DNA of 64,000 bases, taken from assembly GCF_008710705.1 (NCBI RefSeq), contig NZ_VYRZ01000001.1, positions 682,001-746,000 on the forward strand, written 5' to 3'. Each line of letters opens with the position of its first letter. Position 1 is the first letter of the stretch. Both the position numbers and the translations under genes were made by a program. The stretch comes from Microbacterium radiodurans. Its GTDB lineage: Bacteria > Actinomycetota > Actinomycetes > Actinomycetales > Microbacteriaceae. A model generated the notes under the pieces. The model had not been told where the DNA came from and made no database searches. It was given only the letters and a program-made list of their open reading frames with translations. Shown here piece by piece: positions 7,005-15,541 of the stretch.

Positions 7005-8435
7005 TCAGTCGATGAGGCCCCAGAGCTCGAGCGGGTGGGTCAGGCGCCACCACGCGTCGGGGTCGGGGATGTCGGCCGAGAGCGTCACGGGGGTCGAGGC
7101 GCTCGCGAGCGGCCCGGTCAGCGTGAACTCGCCGGCGGTCGCGCCGGCGGTGCGCGCGTCGCCGAGGTCGAGGACCGCGGCGGTCTCCGCGGGCTGGGTG
7201 TTCCACAGCGGCACGCGCAGGTCGCCCGCGGTGCGCAGGTCGGCCGAGGCGCCCCACGGCGTGGTCACAGTTCCGGCGACCGTGCCCGCCGGCAGTCCGG
7301 GCGTCTCGGCGATCTCGGCGATCGTGCGGTCGAGGACGGCGGCGGCCGTCGCGTGGCGCGCGTCGTCGTCGAGCTGGCCGAGCACGACGGCATAGGCGCG
7401 GACGATCGTGCCGTCGATGTCGGCGTCGCGGGCGGCCACGAGGTTGTACTCCCCGAACAGGCTTCCGGTCTTGATGCCGACGACGCCGGGATCGGCCAGC
7501 AGCGCGTTGGTGTTCTCGATCGTGCCGACGCCGGGGAGCTCGGCCGTTCGCTGGCGGACGATGTCGGCGATGACCGGGTTCGCGAGGGCCGCGCGGCCGA
7601 GGGCGATGAGGGATGCCGGGTCGGCGGCGTTGCCCGGATCGATCCCGCTCGAGTCGGCCACCGTGATCCCGCCGAGCCCGTGCTGCTCCAGCCACGCGTT
7701 CGCGGTTCGGGCGTAGACCTCGTCGTTCGGCCAGATCTCCGAGACGAGGCGGTCGGCGTAGTTGTTCGCCGAGGCGATGAGCACGCCCTGCAGCAGCTGG
7801 TACTGCGTCAGGGTGCCCCCGACGGGCACATCGAGGGCGGACTGGTCGTCGGCGAGGTAGTCGCGGTACTCGCGTCGGTCCGCGGCGGTGAAGGAGAACT
7901 CGGGACCCGCCTCGCCGGCGGCGAGCGGCATCTGATCGAGGACGAGGAGCACGGTGACGAGCTTCGTGATGCTCGCGATGGACGCGGCATCCGTCGTCGT
8001 CGCGGCGACGCCGCCCAGACCATCGACCGCGGTCGCCGCCGAGCCGTCGACGGGCCAGGCGGGCGCCGCGGGGGCGGCGATCGGCGCCGTGACGGCGACC
8101 GTCGTCGCGACCGGCGGCACCGCCTCGAGCGGCCACATCAGGGTCGCGGCGGCGTACGTGCCCGCCGTCAGTGCCGCCACTGCGAGCAGCGGCACCGTCG
8201 TGCTCGCGCGGACCGGGGAGCGGCGCGGGCGGTCGGCGAGCAGATCGGCGTGGGCGAGGGCGTAGGGGCCGGCCGACGCGGCCAGATCGCCGCGCGTGCT
8301 CCGGGAACCGACGGCGTCGTCGTCGACCCAGCCGAGGGCGACGGGCCGGCCCGGTTCCGCGGCGAGGTCGGCGATGAGCTCGGCGGCGTCCCGTATCGAT
8401 CGACGCGTCGCGGGAGGCGCGTCGATCGGGTTCAC
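7005..8435 (-). CDS. D-alanyl-D-alanine carboxypeptidase (DacA/PBP5-like, peptidase S11 type)
   Basis: About 476 residues. It has a cytosolic N-terminal part, a single membrane helix (about 80-100) and an outer penicillin-binding domain. The three catalytic motifs are visible: SITK (about residue 155, the nucleophile serine and lysine), SANN, and KTGS. It trims the terminal D-alanine of peptidoglycan stem peptides at the outer face of the membrane. Start is uncertain: GTG at 8435 is used; a TTG at 8450 would add five residues. It is read away from the TPP-controlled ykoEDC operon and ends seven bases from the tandem repeat. Confidence 0.8.
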   Translation of the reverse strand: MNPIDAPPATRRSIRDAAELIADLAAEPGRPVALGWVDDDAVGSRSTRGDLAASAGPYALAHADLLADRPRRSPVRASTTVPLLAVAALTAGTYAAATLMWPLEAVPPVATTVAVTAPIAAPAAPAWPVDGSAATAVDGLGGVAATTTDAASIASITKLVTVLLVLDQMPLAAGEAGPEFSFTAADRREYRDYLADDQSALDVPVGGTLTQYQLLQGVLIASANNYADRLVSEIWPNDEVYARTANAWLEQHGLGGITVADSSGIDPGNAADPASLIALGRAALANPVIADIVRQRTAELPGVGTIENTNALLADPGVVGIKTGSLFGEYNLVAARDADIDGTIVRAYAVVLGQLDDDARHATAAAVLDRTIAEIAETPGLPAGTVAGTVTTPWGASADLRTAGDLRVPLWNTQPAETAAVLDLGDARTAGATAGEFTLTGPLASASTPVTLSADIPDPDAWWRLTHPLELWGLID

Positions 8436-8463
8436 CCGCCCAACGTACAACCCGGTGCGTGGT

Positions 8464-8469
8464 TATACT
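8464..8469 (+). promoter_or_regulatory. -10 box (TATACT) of the ykoEDC transcript
   Basis: TATACT is close to the consensus TATAAT and lies about a dozen bases before the riboswitch. It sits between the divergent carboxypeptidase start and the riboswitch. No good -35 is seen. Confidence 0.5.
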
Positions 8470-8477
8470 TCATCGAA

Positions 8478-8566
8478 CCCACGGGAGTCCGGTGAGCCGG
8501 GCTGAGAGGAAGCGATCCACGCTTCGACCGTCGAACCTGATCCGGATCATGCCGGCGCAGGGAGGA
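8478..8566 (+). promoter_or_regulatory. TPP riboswitch (THI element) upstream of ykoEDC
   Basis: The stretch contains the strongly conserved parts of the thiamine-pyrophosphate aptamer: ACGGGAG at the 5' side, GCTGAGA (8501-8507), and the second sensor arm GAACCTGATCCGG with GCAGGGA near the 3' end. The ykoE ATG follows at 8574 and the aptamer's last bases run into the GGAGGAG ribosome site (8561-8567). That suggests TPP binding sequesters the ribosome site and lowers translation of the transporter. No separate terminator hairpin is evident between aptamer and gene. Confidence 0.95.
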
Positions 8567-8573
8567 GAGAGAC

Positions 8574-9221
8574 ATGCACACTGCTGCGTCTACCCGCACG
8601 AGCAACGCACCCGCCGACCACGGTCGCCGTTCCCCCGGCCGATTCCGGTGGCGAGTCGTCGACATCGTCGTCGCCAGCGTCCTCGGCGTCGCATCCGGCC
8701 TGATCTTCCTGCTGTGGAACATCGGCTACCTCGGCCCCAAGACGCTGCTCGAGCCGCTGCTCCCGGGGCTGCAGGGGCTGCTCGACGGGCCGTGGCTGTT
8801 CGCGGGCGTCCTCGGCGCGCTCGTCATCCGCAAGCCCGGCGCGGCGCTGTACACCGAGACGCTCGCCGCGGTCGTCTCGGCGCTCGTCGGCAACACGTGG
8901 GGCGGCTTCCTGACGATCGAAGCCGGTCTCGTGCAGGGTCTGGGCGCCGAGCTGATCTTCCTGCTCTTCTTCTACAAGCGCTTCAGCCTGCCCGTCGCGA
9001 CGCTCGCCGGCGCCGGCGCCGCACTCGCCGGTGGCATCAACAACCTCGTGCTCTGGTACGCCGGCGCCGATGCCGCCTTCACGGGGGTGTACCTCGTGTC
9101 GACGGTCGTCTCGGGCGCCGTCATCGCCGGCGCGCTCTCGTGGGTCCTCGCGCGGGGGCTCGCGGCGACCGGCGCCCTCGACCGGTTCGCGATCGGACGC
9201 GAAGCGCGCGCACGTGTCTGA
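8574..9221 (+). CDS. ykoE: ECF transporter S component, YkoE family (thiamine or precursor)
   Basis: 215 residues with about five or six hydrophobic segments starting at VVDIVVASVLGVASGLIFLL. GYLGPKTL, GNTWGG and GAELIFLLFFYKR correspond to the YkoE substrate-binding membrane component. It captures thiamine or the hydroxymethylpyrimidine moiety at the membrane. Placement directly behind a TPP riboswitch and in front of the YkoD ATPase (three-base gap) and YkoC supports the assignment. A strong GGAGGAGAG site precedes the ATG. Confidence 0.9.
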   Translation: MHTAASTRTSNAPADHGRRSPGRFRWRVVDIVVASVLGVASGLIFLLWNIGYLGPKTLLEPLLPGLQGLLDGPWLFAGVLGALVIRKPGAALYTETLAAVVSALVGNTWGGFLTIEAGLVQGLGAELIFLLFFYKRFSLPVATLAGAGAALAGGINNLVLWYAGADAAFTGVYLVSTVVSGAVIAGALSWVLARGLAATGALDRFAIGREARARV

Positions 9222-9224
9222 CGT

Positions 9225-10673
9225 ATGACGGGCGCCGCTTCCGTCGAGGTCCTCGGTTGGGGCTGGCGCCACGCGTCGCGGCGGGCCTGGGCGGTCCGGG
9301 GCGTCGACCTGGCGATCGCCCCCGGTGAGCGGGTGCTGCTGCTCGGGGCCTCCGGTGCCGGCAAGTCGACTCTTCTCCACGGCCTCGCCGGCGTGCTCGG
9401 CGGCGACGACGAGGGCGAGTCCGAGGGCGAGCTGCTCGTCGACGGGATGCCGGCGGGCGCCGCGCGCGGTCGCGCCGGCCTCGTGCTGCAGGACCCCGAC
9501 TCGCAGGTCATCCTGGCGCGCGTGGGCGATGACGTCGCGTTCGGCTGCGAGAACCTCGGCGTGCCGCGCGCGCAGATCTGGCCGCGCGTCGACGCCGCCC
9601 TGAGCGCCGTCGGCCTCGACCTCGCGCGTGATCGCCCGACGAAGGAGCTCTCGGGCGGGCAGAAGCAGCGCCTCGCGCTCGCCGGCGCGCTCGCGATGCG
9701 CCCCGGGCTGCTGCTGCTCGACGAGCCGACGGCCAACCTCGATCCGGGCGGTGTCACCGAGGTGCGCGACGCCGTGGCGGCCGTGCTGGCCGATCGCGCC
9801 GCGACCCTCGTGGTGGTCGAGCACCGCATCGACGTCTGGCTGCCGGTGGTGGACCGGGTCATCGTCCTGGGTGCGGCGGGGTCCGGCGTGCTGGCCGACG
9901 GCGACCCGGCGCACGTGCTCGAGGTGCTCGGCCCGCAGCTCGCCGCCGCCGGGGTATGGGTGCCCGGCATCCCGCCGGCCGTGCCGGGTCCGCCCGTCGG
10001 TCGCGGGGTCGAGCTCGAGACGGCGCGGGAGCTCGCCGTGCAGCGGGTGGCCGGCCGGCCCGTGGCCAGCGGCATCCGACTCGAGGTGTCGGCCGGCGAG
10101 GTCGTCGCCGTGACGGGCCCGAACGGCGCGGGCAAGTCGACGCTCGGGCTGACGATGGCCGGTCTGCTGAAGCCCGCGTCGGGCGAGCTGACCGCCTCGG
10201 CCGAGCTGGCGGGCGAGGCCGGGCCCCGCCCGATCTCGTGGACCTCGCGGCAGCTGCTGACGCGTATCGGCACGGTCTTCCAAGACCCGGAGCACCAGTT
10301 CCTCGCACGCACGGTGCGGGCCGAGCTCGAGGTCGGCCCCCGGGCCCTCGGGCAGGATGCCGGCGAGATGGCGGCGCGGGTCGATCAGCTGCTCGAACGG
10401 CTGCGGCTGGCCGGCCTCGCCGAGGCCAACCCCTACACGCTCTCGGGGGGCGAGAAGCGGCGGCTCACCGTCGCCGCGGCACTGGCCACCGCGCCGCGGA
10501 TGCTCGTTCTCGACGAGCCGACGTTCGGGCAGGATGCGCGCACCTGGGCCGGGCTCGTGAGCCTCCTCGCCGAACTCCGCGACGCCGGGTCGGCGATCGT
10601 GGTCATCACGCACGATCTCGCGCTCGTCGATGCGCTGCACGCTCGTCACGTCCGCCTGGGGGAGTCGGTATGA
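9225..10673 (+). CDS. ykoD: ECF transporter duplicated ATPase, YkoD
   Basis: 482 residues holding two complete ABC ATPase domains in one chain. Domain 1 (about 1-235) has Walker A GASGAGKST, signature LSGGQKQRLALA and Walker B LLLLDEPTANLD. Domain 2 (about 265-480) has GPNGAGKST, LSGGEKRRLTVA and MLVLDEPTFGQD. It powers uptake through YkoE by coupling to the T component YkoC. The stop overlaps the ykoC ATG by four bases. Confidence 0.92.
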   Translation: MTGAASVEVLGWGWRHASRRAWAVRGVDLAIAPGERVLLLGASGAGKSTLLHGLAGVLGGDDEGESEGELLVDGMPAGAARGRAGLVLQDPDSQVILARVGDDVAFGCENLGVPRAQIWPRVDAALSAVGLDLARDRPTKELSGGQKQRLALAGALAMRPGLLLLDEPTANLDPGGVTEVRDAVAAVLADRAATLVVVEHRIDVWLPVVDRVIVLGAAGSGVLADGDPAHVLEVLGPQLAAAGVWVPGIPPAVPGPPVGRGVELETARELAVQRVAGRPVASGIRLEVSAGEVVAVTGPNGAGKSTLGLTMAGLLKPASGELTASAELAGEAGPRPISWTSRQLLTRIGTVFQDPEHQFLARTVRAELEVGPRALGQDAGEMAARVDQLLERLRLAGLAEANPYTLSGGEKRRLTVAAALATAPRMLVLDEPTFGQDARTWAGLVSLLAELRDAGSAIVVITHDLALVDALHARHVRLGESV

Positions 10674-11458
10674 CGCTTCTCGACGCGCGGGCGCGGACGG
10701 GGATGGTCGCGCGGATCAATCCGGTGGCGAAGCTCGCCGCCAGCGGACTGATCGCCATCCCCCTCGTCCTCACGCTCGACTGGCTCTCGGCCGGGGTGGC
10801 GCTGCTGCTCGAATGCCTGCTGATCCCCTTCGCCGGCCTGCGGTGGCGCGAGTTCTGGGTCCGTACCTGGCCGGTGTGGCTCGCCGCGCCCCTGACGGCG
10901 CTGACGATCGCGCTGTACGGCGAGGCGTCGGGTGAGATCTACGTCGAGTGGTTCCTCGTGCGGGTGAGCGAGGGGTCGCTCGTGCTGGCGCTCGCGACCC
11001 TCGTGAGAGTGCTCGCGATCGCCCTGCCGTCGGTGGTGCTGTTCGTCACCGTCGACCCGACCGACCTCGCCGACGGGCTCGCTCAGGTCGTCCGGCTTCC
11101 CGCGCGGTTCGTGCTCGGTGCGCTGGCGGGCCTCCGCATGATCGGGCTCTTCCTGGACGACTGGCGCGCGCTCGAGCTCGCCCGCCGGGCGCGGGGAGTG
11201 GCGGATCGCGGTCGGATCCGGCGCTTCCTGGGCATGGCGTTCGCGCTGCTCGTGCTCTCCATCCGACGGGGGTCGAAGCTCGCGACGGCGATGGAGGCGC
11301 GCGGTTTCGGAGCACCCGGACGGCGGACCTGGGCGCGTGAGTCGCCCTTCGGCGGACGCGAATGGCTGCTGCTCGCGATCGGCGCGCTGATCGCGGCGAT
11401 CGCCGTCGGTGCGGCCGTCTGGGCCGGAACCTGGAACTTCATCCTCGGTCCGTCCTGA
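10670..11458 (+). CDS. ykoC: ECF transporter T component, YkoC
   Basis: 262 residues. Hydrophobic segments follow RINPVAKLAASGLIAIPLVL and continue through the middle. The conserved cytosolic coupling helices of T components are present: LRMIGLFLDDWRALELARRARG and RGSKLATAMEARGFG, with the family ARG motifs. These helices grip the two ATPase domains of YkoD and transmit their motion to YkoE. It is the last gene of the riboswitch-controlled operon; the next gene is convergent and ends ten bases later. Confidence 0.92.
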   Translation: MTLLDARARTGMVARINPVAKLAASGLIAIPLVLTLDWLSAGVALLLECLLIPFAGLRWREFWVRTWPVWLAAPLTALTIALYGEASGEIYVEWFLVRVSEGSLVLALATLVRVLAIALPSVVLFVTVDPTDLADGLAQVVRLPARFVLGALAGLRMIGLFLDDWRALELARRARGVADRGRIRRFLGMAFALLVLSIRRGSKLATAMEARGFGAPGRRTWARESPFGGREWLLLAIGALIAAIAVGAAVWAGTWNFILGPS

Positions 11459-11467
11459 GCCGGCGGT

Positions 11468-11962
11468 TCAGAGGTCGTAGGCGAAGCAGACCGAGCGCGG
11501 CATGGTCTCGACGTACGGCTCGTACACCGGGATGCGGGTGAACCCCATCGAGGCGTAGAGCTGCATCGACTCGGGCTGCTGCAGCCCGGTCTGCAGGATG
11601 ACGCGCGACGCGTCGCCGTCGCGAGCGATCGCGAGGGCAGCGGCGACGAGTCCGCGCGCGATGCCGCGCCCGCGGAAGGGCGCCGCGACGACGAGGCGCT
11701 TGATCTCCCACTCGTCGTCGAGTCGGCGCAGCACGACGTGCCCCGCCGGCTCGTCGGCGTCCGTCACGGCGATGAGCGTCGCGATGATCTGGTCCGGATG
11801 CAGCGCGAGCGCTCGGGCCCGGGCGATGCGCCGCTCCTCGGGCTCCTCCCCGTGAAAACCGTCGTAGCGGGCGCCGAGGTCCTCGTCGAGCTGCCGCCGG
11901 AGCTCGAGGGCGCGGGGGTCGTCGGAGGGGACGCCGATGATGCGCCACGGCTGATCATGCAC
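11468..11962 (-). CDS. GNAT family N-acetyltransferase
   Basis: 164 residues. The acetyl-CoA binding motif is LVVAAPFRGRGIARGLVAAAL (here VVAAPFRGRGIARGL, the R/Q-x-x-G-x-G/A pattern), preceded by AGHVVLRRLDDEWEIKRL and followed by the C-terminal MQLYASMGFTRIP. Substrate unknown. The GTG start is preceded by TAGGCT with a 6-nt gap, arguing for a leaderless message. It converges on the ykoC stop. Confidence 0.85.
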   Translation of the reverse strand: MHDQPWRIIGVPSDDPRALELRRQLDEDLGARYDGFHGEEPEERRIARARALALHPDQIIATLIAVTDADEPAGHVVLRRLDDEWEIKRLVVAAPFRGRGIARGLVAAALAIARDGDASRVILQTGLQQPESMQLYASMGFTRIPVYEPYVETMPRSVCFAYDL

Positions 11963-11968
11963 CGACCG

Positions 11969-11974
11969 AGCCTA
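11969..11974 (-). promoter_or_regulatory. Leaderless-type -10 box (TAGGCT)
   Basis: On the minus strand TAGGCT lies 6 nt before the GTG at 11962. No Shine-Dalgarno is visible. Confidence 0.5.
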
Positions 11975-11996
11975 GCCGTGAGCATCCCCGGAGGGA

Positions 11997-12383
11997 TCAG
12001 AGCCGGTCCACGAGGCGCCGGGGCGCCGAGCGGCGGAAGGACGCGTCGAGGAGTTCGGCGAGCTCGCCCGGTGCGGTGTCGGCGACGTCGATGCCGAGCC
12101 AGCCGCGTGGACCGAGGTATGCGGGCATCCAGAACCTCTCGTCCTGGCGCATCGCCGGCTCGTCGTCGTGATCCGGGAGGATCAGCACCGAAGCCGGATG
12201 CTGCACGTGGTCGCCGGGGCCGCGACGCTCCCCGCCGCCGTAATAGGCGAAGACCTTCGTCGTAAAGAACGTCGGCCGCCCGTGCGCGATCTTCTCCGCC
12301 GCCTCGGGCAGCGCGAGCGCCGCCGCGCGGACGATTGCCAGGAGGGGATCGTCGTCGTCGAACATCCGGGGGTGCGCGGCCAT
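11997..12383 (-). CDS. MmcQ/YjbR-like protein
   Basis: 128 residues. The pattern LALPEAAEKIAHGRPTFF, then KVFAYYGG, an SVLILPDHDDEPAM strand, MPAYLGPRGWLGIDV and the C-terminal LLDASFRRSAPRRLV is that of the MmcQ/YjbR (CyaY-like) fold. Members are often labelled DNA-binding, with little functional proof. No membrane segment. A CATGAT sequence 6 nt before the ATG may be a weak leaderless promoter. Confidence 0.75.
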   Translation of the reverse strand: MAAHPRMFDDDDPLLAIVRAAALALPEAAEKIAHGRPTFFTTKVFAYYGGGERRGPGDHVQHPASVLILPDHDDEPAMRQDERFWMPAYLGPRGWLGIDVADTAPGELAELLDASFRRSAPRRLVDRL

Positions 12384-12389
12384 GCGCCC

Positions 12390-12395
12390 ATCATG
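12390..12395 (-). promoter_or_regulatory. Weak leaderless-type -10 candidate (CATGAT)
   Basis: CATGAT lies 6 nt before the ATG at 12383 on the minus strand. It lacks the leading T of TANNNT, so it is a weak candidate. Confidence 0.25.
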
Positions 12396-12480
12396 TCGCG
12401 TTCGACCGCGCGCGGTGACGGTCGAACGGCACAGGCGGGACGTCTGCGTGTCGGTCGAGACGCGGAGGCGGTGGGCGGTG

Positions 12481-13820
12481 TCAGAACGGCGGTGGGTGTT
12501 CGGGCGGGGGCCGTTCGGCGACGAACTCGGGTGAAAAGCACACCGAGGGGACGGGGAGGTCTTCTCGGTAGACCCGGCCTGTCGGGGAAGTCCATTGGAT
12601 CACCCCGCCGCCGAGTTGGAGGACGAGTCAGTCGGTGAACTGCTTCATCGAATGATGCCGCTGACACAGGCTGCACAGGTTCGATTCGCACGTCGGCCCG
12701 CCGAGGCGTGGTCGATCGTGTGGTCGAGTTCGCAGCGGATCGCGGGCAGGTGGCATCCCGGCCACCGGCAATGTCGATCCCGCGCCTGAAGCATCCTCCG
12801 CAATGCAGCCGGTGGCCGGTACTGATCGACACGCGTCACCGTCTTGGTCGTCGCATCCAGATACACGCGGTCCCAGAGGGTGGCATCCCCGGCGAGCGTC
12901 CTGGCGGTGTCCGCGTCGATCAGTCCGACGCCGACGAGTTCGGCGGCGCGGTCGTTGTTGCCCGAGAGGGTGTCGGCGGTGACGACAAGCTGCACCCGAG
13001 CGCGGATCGCGCCGAGCGAGGTCTTCCCGTCCACGCCGTGGGTGGGGTCGACGGCGGGTCCGCCGGTGAGGCCGAGGTCGCACAGGACGTCCGCTCGGAC
13101 CTGCTGGCGGGTGCGCGTGTCGGGCTCGTGCTCCTCACCTGCAGCACGGGCATCCGCGGCTGCTTCCCTCGCGGCGTCGATCGTCGACACCGCCATCTGG
13201 TTGAGCCGGTCATCGATCGCGACCAGCAGCGTCGTCGCACCTCGCAGGGTGAGCTCCGACATCCCGTCACCCAGGTCACGCAGGTACACACCCCGGTCCG
13301 CGACGGCCGCTTTGTGGCGCTCCGCGAACGTGCGGGCGGTGAAGTGCTGCGCCAACGACTCCAAAGCGCCGTGAACCCGCGCGGGCACATCCCGCTCAGC
13401 CACCGCGATCGCGGCTTCCTGCCACTCGTCGTGGTTCTCCTCCGGGATGTTCCGCCCGAGCTTCACGATGTCGTCGACGTGCCGCGTCGTCAGCCGGCCA
13501 TGTTCCCACGCGGTGAGCACGAGCGAGTTCCCGTCGACGATCTCCAGCGCACGCCCGATCTCGTTCTGCACCCGCCGATCCCCGCACCGCGCGATCGCGG
13601 CGAACTCCGCCGCGACCGCCCGCAGCTGCATGTCGGTCTCACGACCCAGCAGGCCGTTCCGCCGCGACATCGAGAGAGCCTCACGGCCGAGCACGGCGAG
13701 CTTGCGCAACCGGGCGATATCGGCAGCATCCTGAGCCCGAACCACATCGAGCACACCGTCGAGCTCGGCGCGGATGCGCGCCCACGACTCCTCGTCGCTG
13801 CTCGATCGGTTCGTGCCCAT
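12481..13820 (-). pseudogene. DUF222/HNH endonuclease gene broken by a frameshift and a nonsense codon
   Basis: The N-terminal DUF222 region and most of the HNH domain are intact for about 370 codons from the ATG at 13820 (PPAALRRMLQARDRHCRWPG, then CELDHTIDHA). At 12703-12707 the frame is lost. Supplying one base in the GCCTC run restores DHAxGGPTCESNLC and LCQRHHSMKQFTD, the zinc/HNH end of the family. The next codon in that restored frame (12628-12630) is TGA where relatives carry a Trp. Beyond it the frame stays open through GGGVIQWTSPTGRVY to a normal stop at 12481-12483. Two independent lesions argue for a decayed gene rather than one sequencing error. The shifted product would end at 12645 without the last HNH residues. 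DUF222/HNH genes are multi-copy in actinobacteria. Confidence 0.88.
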
Positions 13821-13855
13821 TTCTTACATCATGCCATACAACACCGACATGAGTC

Positions 13856-13871
13856 TAGAACATAGCTACGA
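13856..13871. promoter_or_regulatory. Degraded LexA/SOS-box-like site upstream of the DUF222/HNH pseudogene
   Basis: TAGAACATAGCTACGA matches 12 of 16 positions of the idealised actinobacterial SOS palindrome TCGAACATATGTTCGA. One half-site (GAACAT) is good and the other has decayed. It lies 36 bases before the start codon in an unusually AT-rich patch. DUF222/HNH (13E12-type) genes are known LexA targets in mycobacteria. Confidence 0.4.
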
Positions 13872-13946
13872 CTCGTGGAGAATTCGATCCGTGCCTCGCC
13901 TGTGCAGGCGCCCATGCGCGGGACGTGCCTGCGATCGCGAATCCCC

Positions 13947-14690
13947 TCAGGTCGCGTTCCATAGCTCCCGGTAATAGGACATCCGGGCGGGATCGGGGGG
14001 CACCCCGTACGCCTCGACGAGAAAGTCCTCCCACCCGGGGCCGTAGTTCCATCCCGTGGACATCGCGGCCACCGCGATGTCGGCCCACCGGTCGGCGACC
14101 CCGAGGGCGCCGAGGTCGACGTGGGCCACCCACCGGCCGTCCGAGCCGATGAGGGTGTTCGGACAGCAGGCATCGCCGTGACACACGACAGCCCGGTCCA
14201 CGGGCGGCGGCGTGCGGAGCGTCCGGGGAACGTCGATGCCGCGGGCCGCGGCGTTCACGAGGCGTGCGGCGACGCTCCAGTCGTAGGGGCAGTCCGCGAC
14301 GGGCAGGGCGTCGTGCAGCTTCCGCAGTCCCGCCCCGACCGCCCGCACCGCCGTCGCCGGGTCCGCGAGCCAGCGCGGGTCCACGGCCGAGTGCCCGGGG
14401 AGCGCGCGGGTGACGAGCCACTCGACGTCGTCGCGTTCCCCGGCATCCATCACCTCGGGTACCGGAGTGAACCTCCGGGCCCACCGCATCCGCTCCGCTT
14501 CGGCCGTCATCGACGTCTCGAGATTGCGCGGTCCCGCCTTCACGACTCGGCCGTCGTCGGTCGCGAAGGTGGCACCCCCGATCTCGTTGCGCCACAGCGG
14601 CGTGAGGGCGGCGGTGCCCGCGAGCCGTCGCACCTGAGCGTCGACGTCGGCCCGCATCGGCGCGTCGAGGTCCGGCGGCGGCAGGGGCAT
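13947..14690 (-). CDS. Aminoglycoside phosphotransferase (APH) family kinase-like protein
   Basis: 247 residues with the protein-kinase-like APH fold: an N-lobe strand with GRVVKAGPRN (lysine for ATP), the interlobe EWLVTRALPGHSA, the catalytic loop VCHGDACCPNTL (HGD plus Asn) and the metal aspartate in VAHVDLGALGVADR. It resembles the APH(3') branch. Many chromosomal relatives phosphorylate unknown metabolites, so resistance cannot be claimed. No Shine-Dalgarno is obvious; CAGGAT sits 6 nt before the ATG. The gene is divergent from the enoyl-CoA hydratase. Confidence 0.78.
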   Translation of the reverse strand: MPLPPPDLDAPMRADVDAQVRRLAGTAALTPLWRNEIGGATFATDDGRVVKAGPRNLETSMTAEAERMRWARRFTPVPEVMDAGERDDVEWLVTRALPGHSAVDPRWLADPATAVRAVGAGLRKLHDALPVADCPYDWSVAARLVNAAARGIDVPRTLRTPPPVDRAVVCHGDACCPNTLIGSDGRWVAHVDLGALGVADRWADIAVAAMSTGWNYGPGWEDFLVEAYGVPPDPARMSYYRELWNAT

Positions 14691-14755
14691 CAGGCCATCC
14701 TGCCGGGTGCGCGGGCGAAATGTGCGAGGGTGGGAAGCGAGTTCGAAGGAGAACG

Positions 14756-15541
14756 ATGAGCGACACGATCCTGCTGCGCCGCGACGGCGCCCTGGCCCGG
14801 ATCACCCTCAATCGGCCTGCATCGCTGAACGCGGTGGACACCGAGATGGCGGCGCGCTGGCGAGATGTCGCTGCCGAGGTCGCGTCCGACGCGAGCGTCG
14901 GAGCGGTCATCCTGGACGCCGCGGGGCGCGCCTTCTGCGCCGGCGGCGACGTCTTGTCGATGTCGACCTCGGGCCTCGGCGGCGCCGAGGTGACCGACAC
15001 CGCCCGCATCATCAACGACGGCATCGTCTCGCTGACCTCCAGCGCCGTCCCGATCGTCGCCGTCGTCCAGGGCGCGGTGGCCGGCGGTGGCCTCGGCATC
15101 ATGCTCGTCGCGGACTACATCGTCGCCGCGCCGACGGCCGCCTTCGTCAGCAAGTACGCGAACATCGGGCTGACACCCGACCTCGGCGTCTCGACGCTGC
15201 TGCCGGCGGCGATCGGCCAGCGGCGCGCCCTGCAGCTGCTGCTCACCGACACCACGATCGATGCCGAGACCGCCCGATCCTGGGGTCTCGTCGCCGAGGT
15301 CGACGCCGACCCGGCGGGGCGCGCCGAGGCGATCGCGCAGTCGTGGCTCACCGGGGCTACCGGGGCGTTCGGTCAGGCCAAGCGCCTCGTCCGCGGCGGA
15401 TCCGACCGCCCGTTCCACGACAGCCTCGACGACGAGGCGCGGACGATCGGCGGCCGGTTCGACACCGACGAGGCCCGCACCCGCATCGAGGCGTTCGCCG
15501 CGGCATCCGCCCGCCGCACCCGACCCGAGGAGACAGCATGA
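14756..15541 (+). CDS. Enoyl-CoA hydratase/isomerase family protein
   Basis: 261 residues, standard crotonase length. ITLNRPASLNAVDTEMAARW opens the fold, FCAGGDVLSM carries the oxyanion hole, and VVQGAVAGGGLGIMLVADY and NIGLTPDLGVSTLLP follow. The position usually held by a catalytic Glu in hydratases is not clearly one (GLTPDLG), so an isomerase or another crotonase activity is possible. AAGGAGAACG precedes the ATG. The stop overlaps the next gene by four bases, pairing it with an SDR in fatty-acyl metabolism. Confidence 0.85.
   Translation: MSDTILLRRDGALARITLNRPASLNAVDTEMAARWRDVAAEVASDASVGAVILDAAGRAFCAGGDVLSMSTSGLGGAEVTDTARIINDGIVSLTSSAVPIVAVVQGAVAGGGLGIMLVADYIVAAPTAAFVSKYANIGLTPDLGVSTLLPAAIGQRRALQLLLTDTTIDAETARSWGLVAEVDADPAGRAEAIAQSWLTGATGAFGQAKRLVRGGSDRPFHDSLDDEARTIGGRFDTDEARTRIEAFAAASARRTRPEETA

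Noticed and set aside
12645..13820. Treating the HNH reading frame as an intact gene ending at 12645
   Set aside because: The end of the HNH domain continues in another frame, so the apparent stop is caused by a deletion.
13947..14690. Aminoglycoside resistance gene
   Set aside because: Only the kinase fold is supported; chromosomal APH-like proteins have varied substrates and nothing here points to an antibiotic.
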